Shown here: positions 43,001-53,759 of the stretch, piece after piece
How the letters are laid out: every line of letters begins with the position of its first letter
Numbering within the stretch: the stretch's first letter is position 1
DNA from: Bradysia coprophila
Lineage: Eukaryota; Arthropoda; Insecta; Diptera; Sciaridae
Assembly (NCBI RefSeq): GCF_014529535.1
Contig: NC_050738.1
Span: 10,749,318-10,813,317 of the forward strand
Direction: 5' to 3'
Length of the DNA stretch: 64,000 nt
Made by a program: the position numbers and the translations under genes
The notes under the pieces: generated by a model
Told to the model about the DNA's origin: nothing
What the model saw: the letters and a program-made list of their open reading frames with translations, nothing else
Databases searched by the model: none

Positions 43001-44311
43001 TCACTACACTGATCCTGAATATACAGGATCGTCCTTCATGATGCTATTAAATTACACGAATTTAAATTGCAAGCAGAGAAAGGTTCTATTACATTCTTCA
43101 AACAATGTTCGTCTTTTTTAACCAACTTAACCAACTTAATAACTACAAACTAAATCTTACAAGAAGGTATTACTGACAGTGCATAGGAATGCGGTTATGA
43201 ACCGGATTTTTAACATTCCTTTAAAACGCATATATCGTGTGAAATAAATCAGTCGATCTCTCATGGAATGACTCATTCGATATAAAATTCACCAAGATTG
43301 GCTGGTAATGACTAACGTAATGGTAAATAACGTCTGCACACTTTTTGCTCATCTATTTCGCTCTCATCGCAATTACAAGGTAAAACGTTACGCGCGTACA
43401 TATTGAACGAAAATGATCTGAATAAATTGAATGGATTATGGTGAGCGTGAGTCAGTGGTTTTTAATTTCAAAAGTAAAGAGAGGCATTGGATTTACTAGT
43501 TGTAATTATATGTTCGATATATTGAATGGAAAAAAAAATTCGAAGAATTTTTACGCGTTATGATGATGATGGGCATGGATGTTTGAGGAAGTTATTTATG
43601 ATGACGAATGGTAATGTTAACCTTATGTTTAAATTCCACGAAATTGTGAACTATTTCCTAAAACTTTCAACATTTTTAAAATGAGTTTAATGTGACTAAC
43701 AGCCAAATGTGAAACATTCTTTTCATCAATGAGTAACATCCAGTCTCTGTAGGTTAATCAAATCTTCAAAAGTATGTTTGTCTTCAAGAAATAATTGCCT
43801 TGTGTTTCTGTTTGTCGAGAAATAACGTCGAAAAAATGTAAAACTTCGAGAAATTGAGGAAAATAATTTCAGACTCGTTACAATGAGACAATATTGGAAC
43901 AATACGCGTCTACCAGATGAACTTACAGCTCCATTCTCCCATTACAGATACTACTACGACAAAAACATCATGACGAAAGTGCACGGAAAGAGATATGCAT
44001 ACAAATTCGATTTTCATGGATTAATGGCAGCGTGCCAGCAACAGGCACAAGGCGATCCAACCGCAAATATGCTCTCGGCAGCTAACTATAAATACCATCA
44101 GCATCATCATCAATACCATCCTCAACAGTCCGATATTCCAACCACAATATCCAGTACATACGGTCCAACCGCTTCTTCATCATCATCGGCGTCGTCATCC
44201 CATCCGATTGTAAAACCTGCACCCAACCCACCAACTTTATTCGCTCCATCACCCTACTGGCCGTACTCACCGCCGTCTTTCGATCCACGACAATCTAATT
44301 CCTATAATTAG
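28036..44311 (+). CDS. Ets21C: ETS-family transcription factor with PNT domain (ERG/FLI type, Ets21C-like)
   Basis: Nuclear DNA-binding regulator recognising GGAA/T cores. Exons 28036-28420, 41453-41690 and 43948-44311 join in phase to give 328 aa. The first exon holds a PNT/SAM domain (about residues 40-115, [20 protein letters not shown]). The second and third hold the ETS domain (about 146-230). It includes [40 protein letters not shown] and the recognition helix continuing into [20 protein letters not shown]. After [12 protein letters not shown] the tail is His-, Ser- and Pro-rich. The FHGLMAACQ wording fits Ets21C better than Ets65A, from memory. Further exons or alternative 5' exons in the 13-kb intron 1 cannot be excluded. 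AATAAA motifs are at 44571 and about 45107. Confidence 0.88.
28929..29157. mobile_element. hAT-like MITE, family C, second copy with exact 8-bp TSD
   Basis: Starts CAAGGTTCTGAAAGAACAGG and ends CTGTTCTTTCAGAATCTTG. It is flanked by GTCAGGGC on both sides (28921-28928 and 29158-29165). Only the outer 30-40 bp and scattered inner motifs match the copy at 16985-17248, so the interiors have diverged. Confidence 0.88.
32008..32073. repeat. Short inverted repeat
   Basis: CGTCTTGGTGCCAAAGACCA and TGGTCATTTTGGCACAAAACG face each other around about 25 bp. Confidence 0.4.
32167..32394. mobile_element. Probable MITE with ~28-bp imperfect TIRs
   Basis: TGATTATGTCAACTTTTGAG on the left is mirrored by CTCAAAAGTTGACGGAATCA on the right, with AT-rich sequence between and no coding signal. 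Confidence 0.55.
32691..32971. mobile_element. MITE, family A copy
   Basis: It starts ACAGTCACACTG and ends CCTCCGACTGT. The inner motif TTCAGCTGATCCACAG is mirrored by TGTGGATAAGCTGGAAAACA. The centre shares TACCACTACCACGCGCGTG with the copy at 5268-5504, seen there in the opposite orientation. Confidence 0.65.
32972..34394. other. Intronic stretch, nothing recognised
   Basis: AT-rich intron sequence. Short open frames near 33492 and 34074 have no family wording or splice context. Confidence 0.4.
34403..34947. mobile_element. hAT-type non-autonomous element with 10-bp tandem repeats
   Basis: Its termini CGAGGGGTGACGCACTTC and GAAGTGAGTTACCCCTCG form an 18-bp inverted repeat with two mismatches. 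The exact 8-bp duplication TTTCAGAC flanks it at 34395-34402 and 34948-34955. The inside carries three blocks of the 10-bp unit CCATTTAATC (34429-34468, about 34621-34660 and 34793-34927, the last with about 13 units) separated by unique AT-rich sequence. Repeats directly inside the ends are typical transposase-binding arrays in hAT elements, though here they are unusually regular. Confidence 0.88.
34956..35689. other. Intronic stretch downstream of the nested transporter
   Basis: No gene recognised. The 3' UTR of the antisense transporter should lie in its right part. Confidence 0.4.
35690..37515 (-). CDS. Facilitated trehalose/sugar transporter, Tret1-like (MFS)
   Basis: A twelve-helix plasma-membrane sugar carrier of the insect Tret1 family. 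Eight exons join in phase to give 462 aa: 37467-37515, 37177-37412, 36977-37107, 36570-36907, 36431-36499, 36250-36370, 35965-36190 and 35690-35908. MFS sugar-porter signatures are present: [20 protein letters not shown] near the start, [12 protein letters not shown] after TM2, [36 protein letters not shown] and [13 protein letters not shown] before the C-terminus. The start [12 protein letters not shown] was chosen because it is the only ATG that leads in phase through a GTCAGT donor into exon 2. The exact substrate is inferred from family membership. It lies antisense inside Ets21C-like intron 1. Confidence 0.9.
37560..37770. promoter_or_regulatory. GATA-motif cluster upstream of the transporter
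   Basis: Four WGATAR motifs occur within about 200 bp upstream of the transporter start: 37566-37571, 37665-37670, 37743-37748 and, inverted, 37759-37764. GATA factors drive midgut and fat-body genes in insects, which would suit a sugar carrier. In AT-rich DNA some of these will occur by chance, so this is a suggestion only. Confidence 0.3.
38035..38322. mobile_element. MITE, family D, flanked by GAGCGCTC
   Basis: Starts ACCCTTGGCAAACTTCTAGC and ends with the inverse; arms are about 110 bp. The 8-bp sequence GAGCGCTC flanks both sides (38027-38034 and 38323-38330). Because it is its own reverse complement, it could be either a duplication or the tip of the inverted repeat. A diverged copy is at 45452-45788. 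Confidence 0.8.
38331..38700. repeat. Degenerate unit of the 48490-49130 repeat family
   Basis: It carries the same wording as the tandem array near 48.5-49.1 kb: GAAAAGTCGAGTTTTTATGT, then a TTGTTGATnnGAnGCnAAGnCGAG block and TGTTCCGACGCCTTCAGCAT. It is one diverged copy. Confidence 0.4.
38742..38972. mobile_element. Partial copy of MITE family E
   Basis: GGAGGGGTTCTTTTGAAAAA, ACCGAAATCGAACGCATTTT and GTGGGGTGTCATT match the left half of the complete element at 51444-51775. The right inverted arm is missing. Another fragment of the same wording is near 39185-39240. Confidence 0.55.
39003..39110 (-). mobile_element. 3' end of a non-LTR retrotransposon with GAA-repeat tail
   Basis: The minus strand encodes [20 protein letters not shown], then ETG and a stop. 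This resembles the extreme C-terminus of RTE/jockey-type reverse-transcriptase proteins. It is directly followed by a (GAA)n tract, typical of elements ending in a simple-repeat tail. Nothing upstream reads as reverse transcriptase, so it is a severely 5'-truncated copy. Confidence 0.6.
39613..39749. mobile_element. MITE, family F (TIR GGGGAATCTGGCACACG)
   Basis: Left CGGGGAATCTGGCACACG and right TGGTGTGCCAAATTACCCCA are imperfect inverses. Related copy at 62842-63023. Confidence 0.6.
39750..40573. other. Intronic stretch, nothing recognised
   Basis: No supportable gene or repeat boundary between the two inverted-repeat elements. Confidence 0.4.
40574..41190. mobile_element. Fold-back element with an extra partial direct copy
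   Basis: The fold-back runs from about 40737 to 41190, with arms ending AGATATATTGCGTAAACGCA and the inverse. A 150-bp segment (TTGTTGCCTACATTTCGGGG through GAGCTTTCAGTAAAAATTTA) is repeated directly upstream at 40574-40730. The wording is therefore present three times, two direct and one inverted, with few differences, which suggests recent rearrangement. Confidence 0.75.
42155..42911. mobile_element. ~760-bp element with imperfect terminal inverted repeats
   Basis: AATAGTTATTTGTTTGCCGA, followed by a GAGAAAATAGGAAATTCCAA block, is mirrored at the right end by TTGGAATTTTCTATTTTC and TCGGTAAACAAATGACTATT. No coding sequence is recognised inside. It lies in Ets21C-like intron 2. Confidence 0.6.
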
Positions 44312-45451
44312 CTGTAATAATGAAGATGAAAAAATAGGGTTGCATTCCCGCTGTGCAAATGAATGTGAACATCTCTGAAATGACCGGTTTTAAGTACTTA
44401 GATTTTATTGTATAAACCGACGGACAGAAGGTAATAATATTTCGTAACATTAAATTTATTAGAGGCAATTAATATTATGACCTGGCTAAGTGAGTGGCGA
44501 TCGTTAAATGACCCGTGTCCTTTGTGTAAGAATGTGTGAAAATACAAGTGGAGAATAACCCATGAGAAACAATAAATTGAACAATTGGTGTGCTAATTAA
44601 ATCGCCATGTAATAGTTAAAGCTGTTAGATCTCCGTTAAGCATATCTTCGAATGTGTTGATACAAAATCTTGTACTTCATTAGTTTCAACGCACAGAAAA
44701 GAACACTTGCAGAGCTCATTGCTCAGTTTTGTCGTTGTTGTCGATAACAAAAATTAGGGAAAGCATATAGTACAAAGATGTTAAGTAAATGGATGGTATA
44801 ATACTGTTTTATAGTCTTATGTCTACATACATACCTACATACCCACTCTTGAATGATCTTTGGTTGCTGGTTTAGTTTGTATAAATTCCTATTAAATGAA
44901 TAGATAACTGGTAAGTTCCTTTTTAAATTGTTATATTTTTATGGAGTTCGTCTAAGCTACACCTAGTATACGTTACGTTTAAGTGTGAACACAAATCGGA
45001 TCGATATGATCTCAAATTTGTTTTACTCTAAGTAGCAAAAGTGAAACGATAAAAGTGTAAATTAGTTTTTAAGAGATCATTTTGATTGTTTTCTAAAATT
45101 ATAAGGAAATAAAAGAATCTTTGATTTATCATTGTGTAGCGTCCATATATAGTTGATTCTTCAAATGCTAAACGTCGTGAGGTAAGTCTTTTAATTTACT
45201 GAATCACTCGACCTTCATTTCATTTCATTTCATTTATTTCATCTTAAAAAAATTATGTTTACATGACCTGCGTAACTCTAGTTTGCACTAACAATTCAAA
45301 AGAGCTACTATAAGAGCTACTTGTAAGTTGTAGTACAGCTACATGGAATTATAAGATTCAACAACTTTAATCCAATTCAGTTTTTTTCATTCCATGTGCG
45401 ACTTAGACGTTTCCACAAATGCCAATGCATCTTTTCAAATTTAGGAGGAAA
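44312..45451. other. Ets21C-like 3' flank
   Basis: Likely 3' UTR with poly(A) signals at 44571-44576 and about 45107-45112, then AT-rich sequence with a CATTT pentanucleotide run near 45220. No gene seen. Confidence 0.45.
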
Positions 45452-45788
45452 ATTATTCGTTTTTTGATGATTTCTCTTAACCAAAATCTTTTTTTGAAAA
45501 AGTAAAACTGCTAAAGCACTCAAGAAAGTTGTTACTTTTAAAGGAAAAATTGGTGATGACTTACCGCACTTGGAGAAACCTTTGCAGATTGTGTAAATTT
45601 ATGTAATCTGCACATGTTTCTCCAAGTGGGTTCTCCAAGTTATGACTCAAAAACCAATTTTTCCTTTAAAAGTAGCACATTTTTACTTGCTTCAATCGTT
45701 TTACTTTTTCAAAAAAAGATTTTGGTTCAGAAAACGAATATTTTTCCGCCTACATATAGGCTACAAATTTTCAACGGGTCAATTGCTC
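45452..45788. mobile_element. MITE, family D, diverged copy with internal hairpin
   Basis: The outer arms (TTATTCGTTTTTTGATGATT and its inverse near 45735) match 38035-38322. The centre holds another inverted pair, CTTGGAGAAACCTTTGCAGA / TCTGCACATGTTTCTCCAAG (about 45570-45630), absent from the other copy. Confidence 0.65.
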
Positions 45789-48480
45789 TTAATTTAATTC
45801 TTCATGTTATGTTTGTTTGTTTTAAAGATCCGTGAATTCACGGTCAATAACAAGTTCAATCAACTTAACTTGACTTTCAAGCCACGCCTCAAAGTATGCA
45901 AATACTATCCGATCAAAGTTAGGTGAAGCTACTAAGTTGACATCTCGCCAAGCATCTCGGCTGAATGTAGACTAGACATATTTAATCATATTTGGGTTAC
46001 GACAAACGAGTTAATCAGTATGCAGATCGTTTCAGCCACAAAACCAACTGCAACTATCCAAATTATGAAGCTATAAGATGCTATCAATAACAATTATTCA
46101 TAAGAAGTACATGTGGAATTGTTTGACACGGGAATCGATTTTCATGGAAGGCTAGTACGTAACCACTGAGTCATGTCTTTCGTTATCTTTGCGCTCCTAT
46201 CCTGCTATCCCTTTCCCCATAATTTAATACGGAGTATTGTAGTAACTGTCGCTACTACTGCACTTAGTACGAATGACAAAGAATGAAACCCATTCGAAAA
46301 GTATTTCTTACTTCTACTGCAAGAGTAGCAGTGTACACATTTTTGCAGCCGTCATTCTAGTCATAAGCAGACAAAACGCTATAAGACAAGTACCGTGAGA
46401 GAAATAACAAACAAACTCATACAATGTTACTTAGCTTACGTGAGAGGGCTTAAACGAATAGTATTTACCAAAGAGGAGATAATTTTAATGTTATTTCCAC
46501 TTGCCTAATTTTATAACCATTTTGTTCTCCTCACTCTAAATAGCCCCTTAATGGAAGAATATATCCATCTAGACTCTATTCTTATATGGCAGTTCGTCTC
46601 TCGGCAATTTGTTCAATTAAGAACAGTTGTTGTCGCTACATTTAATTATCAAAACCACATAGGTGTTATGTTAGAAAATATTTTACTTAGTCGATTTTAT
46701 TATTTACAAAGTTTCTTGTTTATAAACTATGGTATAATTTGTTACAAATGTGCAAATTTACATAAAATTATTCAATTTTCGTTCTGATTTGTTTTTGTTA
46801 AAATAATAATTCTAAATCCAAAATACTCGAAAGGAGTGGCCGGAACATATATGATTTTTCCGAAATTATTCTTTTTAATTTGTTCGAATTACTGGAGTGG
46901 AGCAGTTCAACTACGCATTGTAGGTGTAAGGGCCTAGCTGTATGTTTGTCTGAAGGGAAATATTTCGAATGCGCAAGCAAATTCAAGGAAGATATACTTA
47001 CAGGCACCGAATTTCTAAAACCGACACACTTTCTGTTCATCGTTTGTACCTGAGTTTTTGAGTTGTACATTTAAGTACCGTAAGGCGCAACCTCACTTAA
47101 GTTTCGTTAAATCTTTCATTCATTCATTTGTTTGAATTGTTTTTAGCGTGGTTGGGATTCCAAACGTCCTTTATTATCTATACAAAACAACAGTCAAACA
47201 CAAAACAGAAAATGAGTCGGTTTTCAAAATGCCGTGCTTGTATTGACAGTAAAAGTTGCATTGACCCAAAATGCCTTGAATGTCCAGAGAGATGATAATG
47301 ATCTCTCTGATATTCTCAGGTCAGTATTATAATTTTTATGCAACATAACTGGCGTTTCATTCTAAGAGAAGAACCATTTCTTCTGACAAACAATTTACTC
47401 CAATAATTCGTAACAATGAGGGACTTTAGAATTTGATAAATTTAAATGGAAGTGAAAACATTAAATGAGTTGAGCATTACGTTGAACATATAGTGTCTGG
47501 TCAGTCACTGTAATTGAGTAAAACGGTGATTCAAAAACTCAATTTTGTTTCGTCTAATCATTGTCTTCGCTATAACTATTTTTTGTATGTCTTTAAGGTA
47601 AAAATTACACAAAGCGAAAAACAGCTTTCGAAGATCAAATCTTAAGACTCGGAATAGGTCAGGTGCTTCTTATAAAGTGACTTTGAAACTTTGAAATCTA
47701 TCCGGTTTCAGGTTGACCTGAAACTTTAAGCAGATTTTTGCACCAATTTCGCATACATTTTTAGTTCAACCTGAAACCTGATCCAATAAGAATATTTCCG
47801 GTTTCAGGTCAATTCAGGTCAGATCAAAATTCATCAAATCAGGATGAGGTCAGATCAGGTTTCACATAAATTCAGATAAAATTCAAATTGGCCTGACCTT
47901 TTCCGAGCCTTAAAAATCATTTAGCAGATACAGAATCAAAAATTCAAACAAGTTCTCTGAATTATTAGATTACTCTGTCATTTACACGTCTACAGTAAAG
48001 CAAAATCGCAATGTTTGCATCAACACCACAAGAAAAAGGTTATGGATGTGATCTGCGATTATATTGTGGCTACACGTAGTAATCTGAACCAGCAGAATTA
48101 CAGTTTTCAAAAGTATTGGAAGCGAGATACCAGTCGAAAAAGATTTATTTGTATAAAAAGGTTAATAACTGCAAATTGCGATGCTATCATTACGTCTGTT
48201 ACTTCATTTATTTCAAGTATCACGTAGTTTTTGATAATAGGGAAGGACGGCCGTTGTGTATAGTCTATTTTGGTCGTCATAGAACATGGGATGAATGAAT
48301 AAACGAAAAATCAAACCGATCCATTGTGCGATTGTGGCTAAGTGCAATCTAGCTCTATGGTGAAACTAGAGCCTATCTCAAATTGATATCAACTTACATG
48401 AGTAACTTTCTCTTTAAAATTCTTTGTAAAATTAAGGAACATCCGTATAAATCCCGTCAAATCAAATGGGTATAAAGTAA
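45789..48480. other. Intergenic, mostly nothing recognised
   Basis: Apart from a 27-codon Cys-rich ORF at 47212-47295 and short CAGGTCAGATCAGG-like repeats near 47700-47900, I see nothing supportable here. Confidence 0.4.
47212..47295 (+). other. Candidate Cys-rich micro-ORF (27 aa)
   Basis: A 27-residue frame, MSRFSKCRACIDSKSCIDPK then CLECPER, follows a favourable AAAATG context. It contains five Cys, four of them in two CXXC motifs (CRAC and CLEC). No homolog is recognised. At this size, chance is a real alternative. Confidence 0.15.
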
Positions 48481-48489
48481 TAAATAGTT

Positions 48490-49130
48490 TTCACATTACA
48501 AGGGATCAAAGGCCGAGATTTCGTTTGTAAAGTTTGTTGATCCGAAGTGATGCAGCAACAATCACACGAAAACTCGAATTTTCATTTTTTTTCACGAGTT
48601 TTCTAATAGATTTTTCGTGGTGTGATTTCTCAAACCAATTCTCTTGTTTTCTCTAGTAATGTAATGAGCCTAGAGGCCCTAGTAGTTTTCGAGTGAATTT
48701 TTGTTGATCCGAGGCGAAGCCGAGGTCAATAAACACATGAAAAAGAAACTTTCCATTTTTATCCCGAGTTATGTAATGGATTTTACATGCTGAAGGCGTC
48801 GAAAGTTGTGCTTGAAACATGAAAAGCATTGTATTCCACTCAGTGATTATTTGGAATGATGAAATAAAGAAATTAAAAAAAGTACGGTTATCGACGCATG
48901 TAGCATGTAAAGAACGATTTTCGACACGCAAGCATGTAATAGTATTTTACATAACTAGGGATAAAAAGCAGAGTTTTTGTGTGAATTTTGTGTTGACCCG
49001 AGGCAAAGACACTAAAACGAGATTTTTCATTTTTATCCCGAGTTATGTTCCGAGATTTTACATGCTGATTGGATCGAAAGAGGTGCTTGAAACATGAAAA
49101 GTACGGTTTTCGACGCATGTAGCATGTAAA
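48490..49130. repeat. Tandem array of ~200-bp diverged units
   Basis: Three or so units share TTTTTATCCCGAGTTATGT, a TTTTACATGCTGA block, GTGCTTGAAACATGAAAAG and a TTTTCGACGCATGTAGCATG block. One isolated relative lies at 38331-38700. Unit borders are blurred by mutations. Confidence 0.6.
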
Positions 49131-49873
49131 ATATATTGTGGACCGCAAATACGCAATGTAATGTTTCATTTGGTGTTGGTTGCTTTGGCTGCACAAGTTT
49201 TTTCTCTTTACGTAGCCTAAATTTTTATAAAACGAAATTTTTGGATGAACTGCCGTCGGTATTTGTGGATGCCCCTTATCGGATGCAGAAATGCGCAGCC
49301 TAAATTCGATATTTTGTGATCGAATACTTTGCGATTTGCACGTAATAGAGGTGACACTACTGTCTATGTTATAGTATAACATAAGTATGTTTGATTTATT
49401 TCTGCTACGCGCCGCACCCTTCGTTGCAAATAGCCAACAAGAGAGAAATTCTGATTTTCGAAATTATTCATTTTATAATTGTTTAAATAGGAGAAGAGCC
49501 ATTTGATATCACAAATTGAATGACAAGCATTTTTCCGGCTTGTCGTTTATGTTGTTGGCTAAATTCTCCCCACGTGAAAATATACAAATATTTTGGCACC
49601 GACACGGTGCCGTTTCGAATTAACAAATTTGTTAAAATAATAAATCGCAATAAATTGCATTCGGCTATTAACCTTTGGATAAGTATACAAATGTATGAAT
49701 GGCGGATACGAAAACTAAACGAAAAGAAGTTTAAATAAAAATGTTCAAATAAAAAAAAGAGAGAAAATAATTCCCGAAAATGTTTTCTTCATCGACCACC
49801 GGTGATTTAACCTTTTTTCAGACTTAAATTTTGTTCTTAAAACTCGTCGAACTCACGGACGTGGTTAGAATAT

Positions 49874-51930
49874 TTAACCGGTGCTATTTAACGGTCTACT
49901 AATCGTATTGGACATTGTCATCGAACGTATTTCGGATCTGTATTGTGAAAGACTAAAAGTTAGAAATTCTGTCTGAACGAAAATATTCATCAAAATGCTC
50001 ACCTAATGCATTGTGGAAGCAATGACTGATCGATTTCGTAGTCTAAAACCGCTCGTATCGCTAAAGTCTTTAAAGTTGGTTCAAAATCGAATACATGAAT
50101 ATCACTGTAATCCAGCAACAAGGGAAGATTTTGTCGATTTGACGAATGTATTGGAACTGCGTACGGGCTGAATGTAAAAGTTTGTTTCAAAATTAATGAC
50201 CCAATTCAATTCAGTTGTTCAAAAACTTACCTTGTCCCACCGAATAGATACATCCGTTTGTCGATTACGAGGCACACTTGTCGTCGTCTGGGTCGTGGAG
50301 GTACACCACGTGCGGTGACCACACTCCATCGGTTCAATGACGGATTGTAGCAATACAAGTCATTGAAATGCTTCTCCATAATACTGTTGTAGCCGCCGAA
50401 CACGTATAATTGTTTATTGTACACAAATGCAGAATGACTCCGACGACCCAATGGAACCGAACCAGTTGCATTCGGTTTCGTCCATTTTCGTGTACTTAAA
50501 TCCTAAGTTAAATAAAAGCAAATTAGAAATAAGGGAACTCAACGTCACAATGAATCTGCGTGTTCTAAGAGCACAAACACCTACCAAGTACACCAGTTGA
50601 TCACAATAGATTTCTTCTTGAGTATGAAACGGACTATGACGGTCGCCTCGTCCACCAAATATGTACATTTTATTGTCCAGCACGGTAGCCGTATGAAAGT
50701 CACGATAACTGGGCGGTTGTTCAGTCGTCGACAGCTGAAATGAATGGTTCATTGAAAGGTTTACTTCAATTCAAGACATCAACTATGCGGATGAGGACTT
50801 ACGTAACTCCAAGTCATCGTCTCCAAATTCAAACAATGAACATCGCAGGAGAACCGATTGGCTTGCTCTTCGAAACCACCGAAAATATACATATTGTGAT
50901 CGACAATGCATGCCGTATGACCTGGAAATGGGACAACATTTGTATTACTCTTGACATGAAACCGTCAGTAGAACATCTTAGTCTACCATCTCTAACAGCT
51001 GGTATTTCTCCGTTCACTTCCGGCTTGGACCATTGATGTGTGATAGTGTCGAAACAAAACAAAATACTGCAACACATCTCATCGTTTCGACCGCCCCACA
51101 TATACACCTTCTGTTTGTATGCAACGGCTGAGTGTCCGTATCTGTTGCGAGAAGAACAAAAGAAAGTTGTATCATGACTTCAGCCAACGATATTTCGCAA
51201 AAAATGCTTGACCAACCTTTGAAAAGGCACAGCTGGATATTCAAGCAATGCACCCGTGCTGTCTCTCTTGGGTGGTATTAAGAACCATCGCAAATTGTGG
51301 GTATTGAGCACATGTACATCAATCGTATGATTCAATTTGTATTCATCACTGGAGCAGTAGCCACCAAATGAATATATGAAATCTCCAACGACCACCGCTG
51401 TATGGTTAACCTACAAGTTCAATTAATTAGGACAATCATATCGGAGGGATTCTTTTTAAAAACGACCTGCCCGAAATCGGACGCATTTTCCAGTGGACTT
51501 GTGCCTAGATAGGCATTGGCCCCTTGAACCCATTTTTTTTTAAATTCTTCGATTTTTGTGTGGCTAGCGAGAAGTGATCGAAAACAGAAAACATGCACTT
51601 TTCTCATGGAAATTTCTCCGGCTACATGGCAGATTCATGGACGTGTGGGGTGTCATTAGCCACACAAAAATCGAAGAATTAAAAAAAAATGGCTTTCAGG
51701 GACCAATAACTGCCTAGGCAAGTCCACTTTAAAATGTGTCCGATTTCGGCAGGTCGTTTTTCAAAAGAATCCCTCATACGATCGAAGAAAAATTGCTAGA
51801 CAGCAAAATTGCAAAAACTTACACGACAAGGTCCACCGTCTAAATGAGCAATCCTGAAATGAAAAATAGTCACGTTGAATTGGAATGTTTGTTTTGCTGT
51901 CAGAAAAATCCATAAAACTCACCAATACAT
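49874..51930 (-). CDS. KLHDC3: Kelch domain-containing protein 3 homolog
   Basis: A six-bladed Kelch beta-propeller protein. In mammals KLHDC3 is a substrate receptor of a CUL2 ubiquitin ligase reading C-terminal degrons; the same role here is inference. Nine exons join in phase to give 385 aa (human about 382): 51923-51930, 51823-51853, 51217-51410, 50987-51141, 50803-50921, 50585-50734, 50231-50502, 50003-50167 and 49874-49937. The first coding exon is only 8 nt. Blades show as IYSFGGYC, VYMWGGRND, MYIFGGFEEQ, MYIFGGRGDRHSPFH, LYVFGGYN and MYLFGGTS. The C-terminus, LPQCIRSEIRSMTMSNTISR, aligns with the human tail and confirms the last intron. Intron 2 carries MITE family E. Confidence 0.93.
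51444..51775. mobile_element. MITE, family E, complete copy
   Basis: TIR GAGGGATTCTTTTTAAAAAC continuing to GACCTGCCCGAAATCGGA, mirrored at the right end. A second inner pair (TCGATTTTTGTGTGGCTA / TAGCCACACAAAAATCGA) lies about 100 bp apart. Located in KLHDC3 intron 2. Half copy at 38742-38972. Confidence 0.8.
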
Positions 51931-52608
51931 TTCAGCTGTGGTTAATTCCGCTTGAGCATAATCTAGTGTTCACCATCTAAGCCTGATTCGTGATCTAAAC
52001 GATAGGTAAATGCAAATATCCTGAATTGGTACGGTCACGAAAAATGGACTAAGCTTTACAAGAAAATAAAAATCGAATTCTGATTGGATAGCAACCAAGT
52101 TATTTAATCGGAATTTAAGGCTGGTTCATACTCGATTGCGTATGTAATTTGACTTTTAAAATTCTTGCCGAATGAATTGTTTCGGTAAAAAGAAGATTTG
52201 AATCCTTGTAAACTTACGTCTCCGTTTTTCTTTATTGTTACAAATGCAGCTTATTGCTCCAGATTTTTAACCAATTTTGTGTATTCGATTGTTTGAGGTT
52301 TTCGCAATTTTCAGGCGATTTTCGTGAAAACCTCAATTCGACTTTATTTAGAAATATTACGTGTGACAATAAGCACGAACTTTTACACCATAAATTTGTT
52401 GGCAATTCTTCAATTTTTATTTCTTCTTTTCTTTTGATGAAATAAATATATAATCTGCGTATTTACCCCAGTAACGTCACTGACAATAGTTTCTTTCGAT
52501 TTGTCAAAGTTTTCCTTTTGAAATTTATTTTAATTGGCTGAAGTTGGCCCTACCGTTTTGGCGCAAATATGTAAAACGCACAGTTTAGCACTAGCGAACG
52601 ATCGATAC

Positions 52609-52796
52609 CAATGCTATAGACTGTTGGGAAGGTCACGCAGACCGCCATTTAATTAGATACGCGGGGACACACAAAAACAGAATTCACCACCTACTGTGAA
52701 ATTGTCAAAGAGAATCCATCTTCTACGAAAATGTCAAATTTTTAGTGTATGTCACCCGCGTATCTGCGAGACACCTCCCCAAAGTTTAAAGCATTG
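52609..52796. mobile_element. Mutator-like MITE, diverged copy with 9-bp TSD
   Basis: The ends CAATGCTATAGACTGTTGGG and CCCAAAGTTTAAAGCATTG pair with mismatches. Inside, GGTCACGCAGA and CCCGCGTATCTGCGAGACAC relate it to 15453-15638. Flanks GATCGATAC (52600-52608) and GATTGATAC (52797-52805) match at 8 of 9 positions. Confidence 0.7.
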
Positions 52797-52972
52797 GATT
52801 GATACAACCAAACGAACCGAAGGTAAAGAAATCGCAATGTTGAAAGTAACCGTTATATGGAAGTGTGTTGGGAATTCTACGTTCTCTACCAATAAAATAC
52901 TGAGACTTGGAGATGCTGTCCCCGGAAACACGTCTTTATTGATCGATCGTACAATTCACGCCATTAGTCGTA

Positions 52973-53372
52973 TAAATTTATACGTCAGAGAGTGCTTTTT
53001 TCTCCTTTGTTACGATCTGTCAGTTTTTCTATTTTGCAATTTAGTATGAAAATGAAAACTAAAATTGAGATATCTTTGCAGTTTTAAGTGGTTTTTCATA
53101 CTTTTTCGGACCAAAATGTTTTAAAATGTGTTTGGAATCGATTAACATTAACAAAATAGAAAAAATATATTTTCACACAATCTGTTAATGCCAATCGATT
53201 CCAAACACATTTTAAAACATTTTGGTCCAAAAAAATATGAAAAACCACTTAAAACAGCAAAGATATCTCAATTTTAGTTTTCATTTCCATAGTAAATCGC
53301 AAAATAGAAAAACTGACAGATCGTAACAAAGGAGAAAAAAGCTCTCTCTGACGTATAATTTATATAAATCAG
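52973..53372. mobile_element. Near-perfect 400-bp fold-back element
   Basis: Arms of about 170-180 bp run from TAAATTTATACGTCAGAGAG to about TTCGGACCAAAATG, TGGAATCGATT, and back. There are very few mismatches and a small AT-rich loop near 53160. High arm identity suggests recent formation or ongoing gene conversion. Confidence 0.8.
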
Positions 53373-53570
53373 GACATGTAGCGGAGACGGACGACGAGAA
53401 ATCTCTCAATAGGAAATTCGATGGAAGTAGATCGCGATGACAGATGTCAAGATTTTATGGCCGAAGTTACCAAAGTTCAGAACCTTGGAAGTTACTAGGT
53501 CTTTGGGGTCGAACGTTAGTAGAGTCAACCAAAACCAACATGTGTTAATATGACTGATAGCACTTGATTT

Positions 53571-53759
53571 AGATAGCAATGTAAAGATAACGAAAAATTT
53601 TCTTCGTTTTCAGCTCTTTTCGCATTGTCCTAAAATGTCAAAGTTGCTTCATTTCATTTCAATTGAGAATATTTAGCAAGAAAATTTAAGACAATGCGAA
53701 AAGAGCTGAAATGAAGAAATTTTTTTGGTAACTTTATGTTACTATCTGAATCGGCAGTG
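53571..53759. mobile_element. MITE, family B, diverged copy
   Basis: CACTTGATTTAGATAGCAAT plus GTAAAGATAACGAAAAATTT on the left is mirrored on the right. The inner CTCTTTTCGCATTGTCCTAA pairs with ACAATGCGAAAAGAG. Matches 11123-11339. Confidence 0.7.

Noticed and set aside
48819-49382. ORFs of 92 and 164 codons
   Set aside because: They lie across the tandem repeat array and change wording with unit divergence, so they reflect repeat structure.
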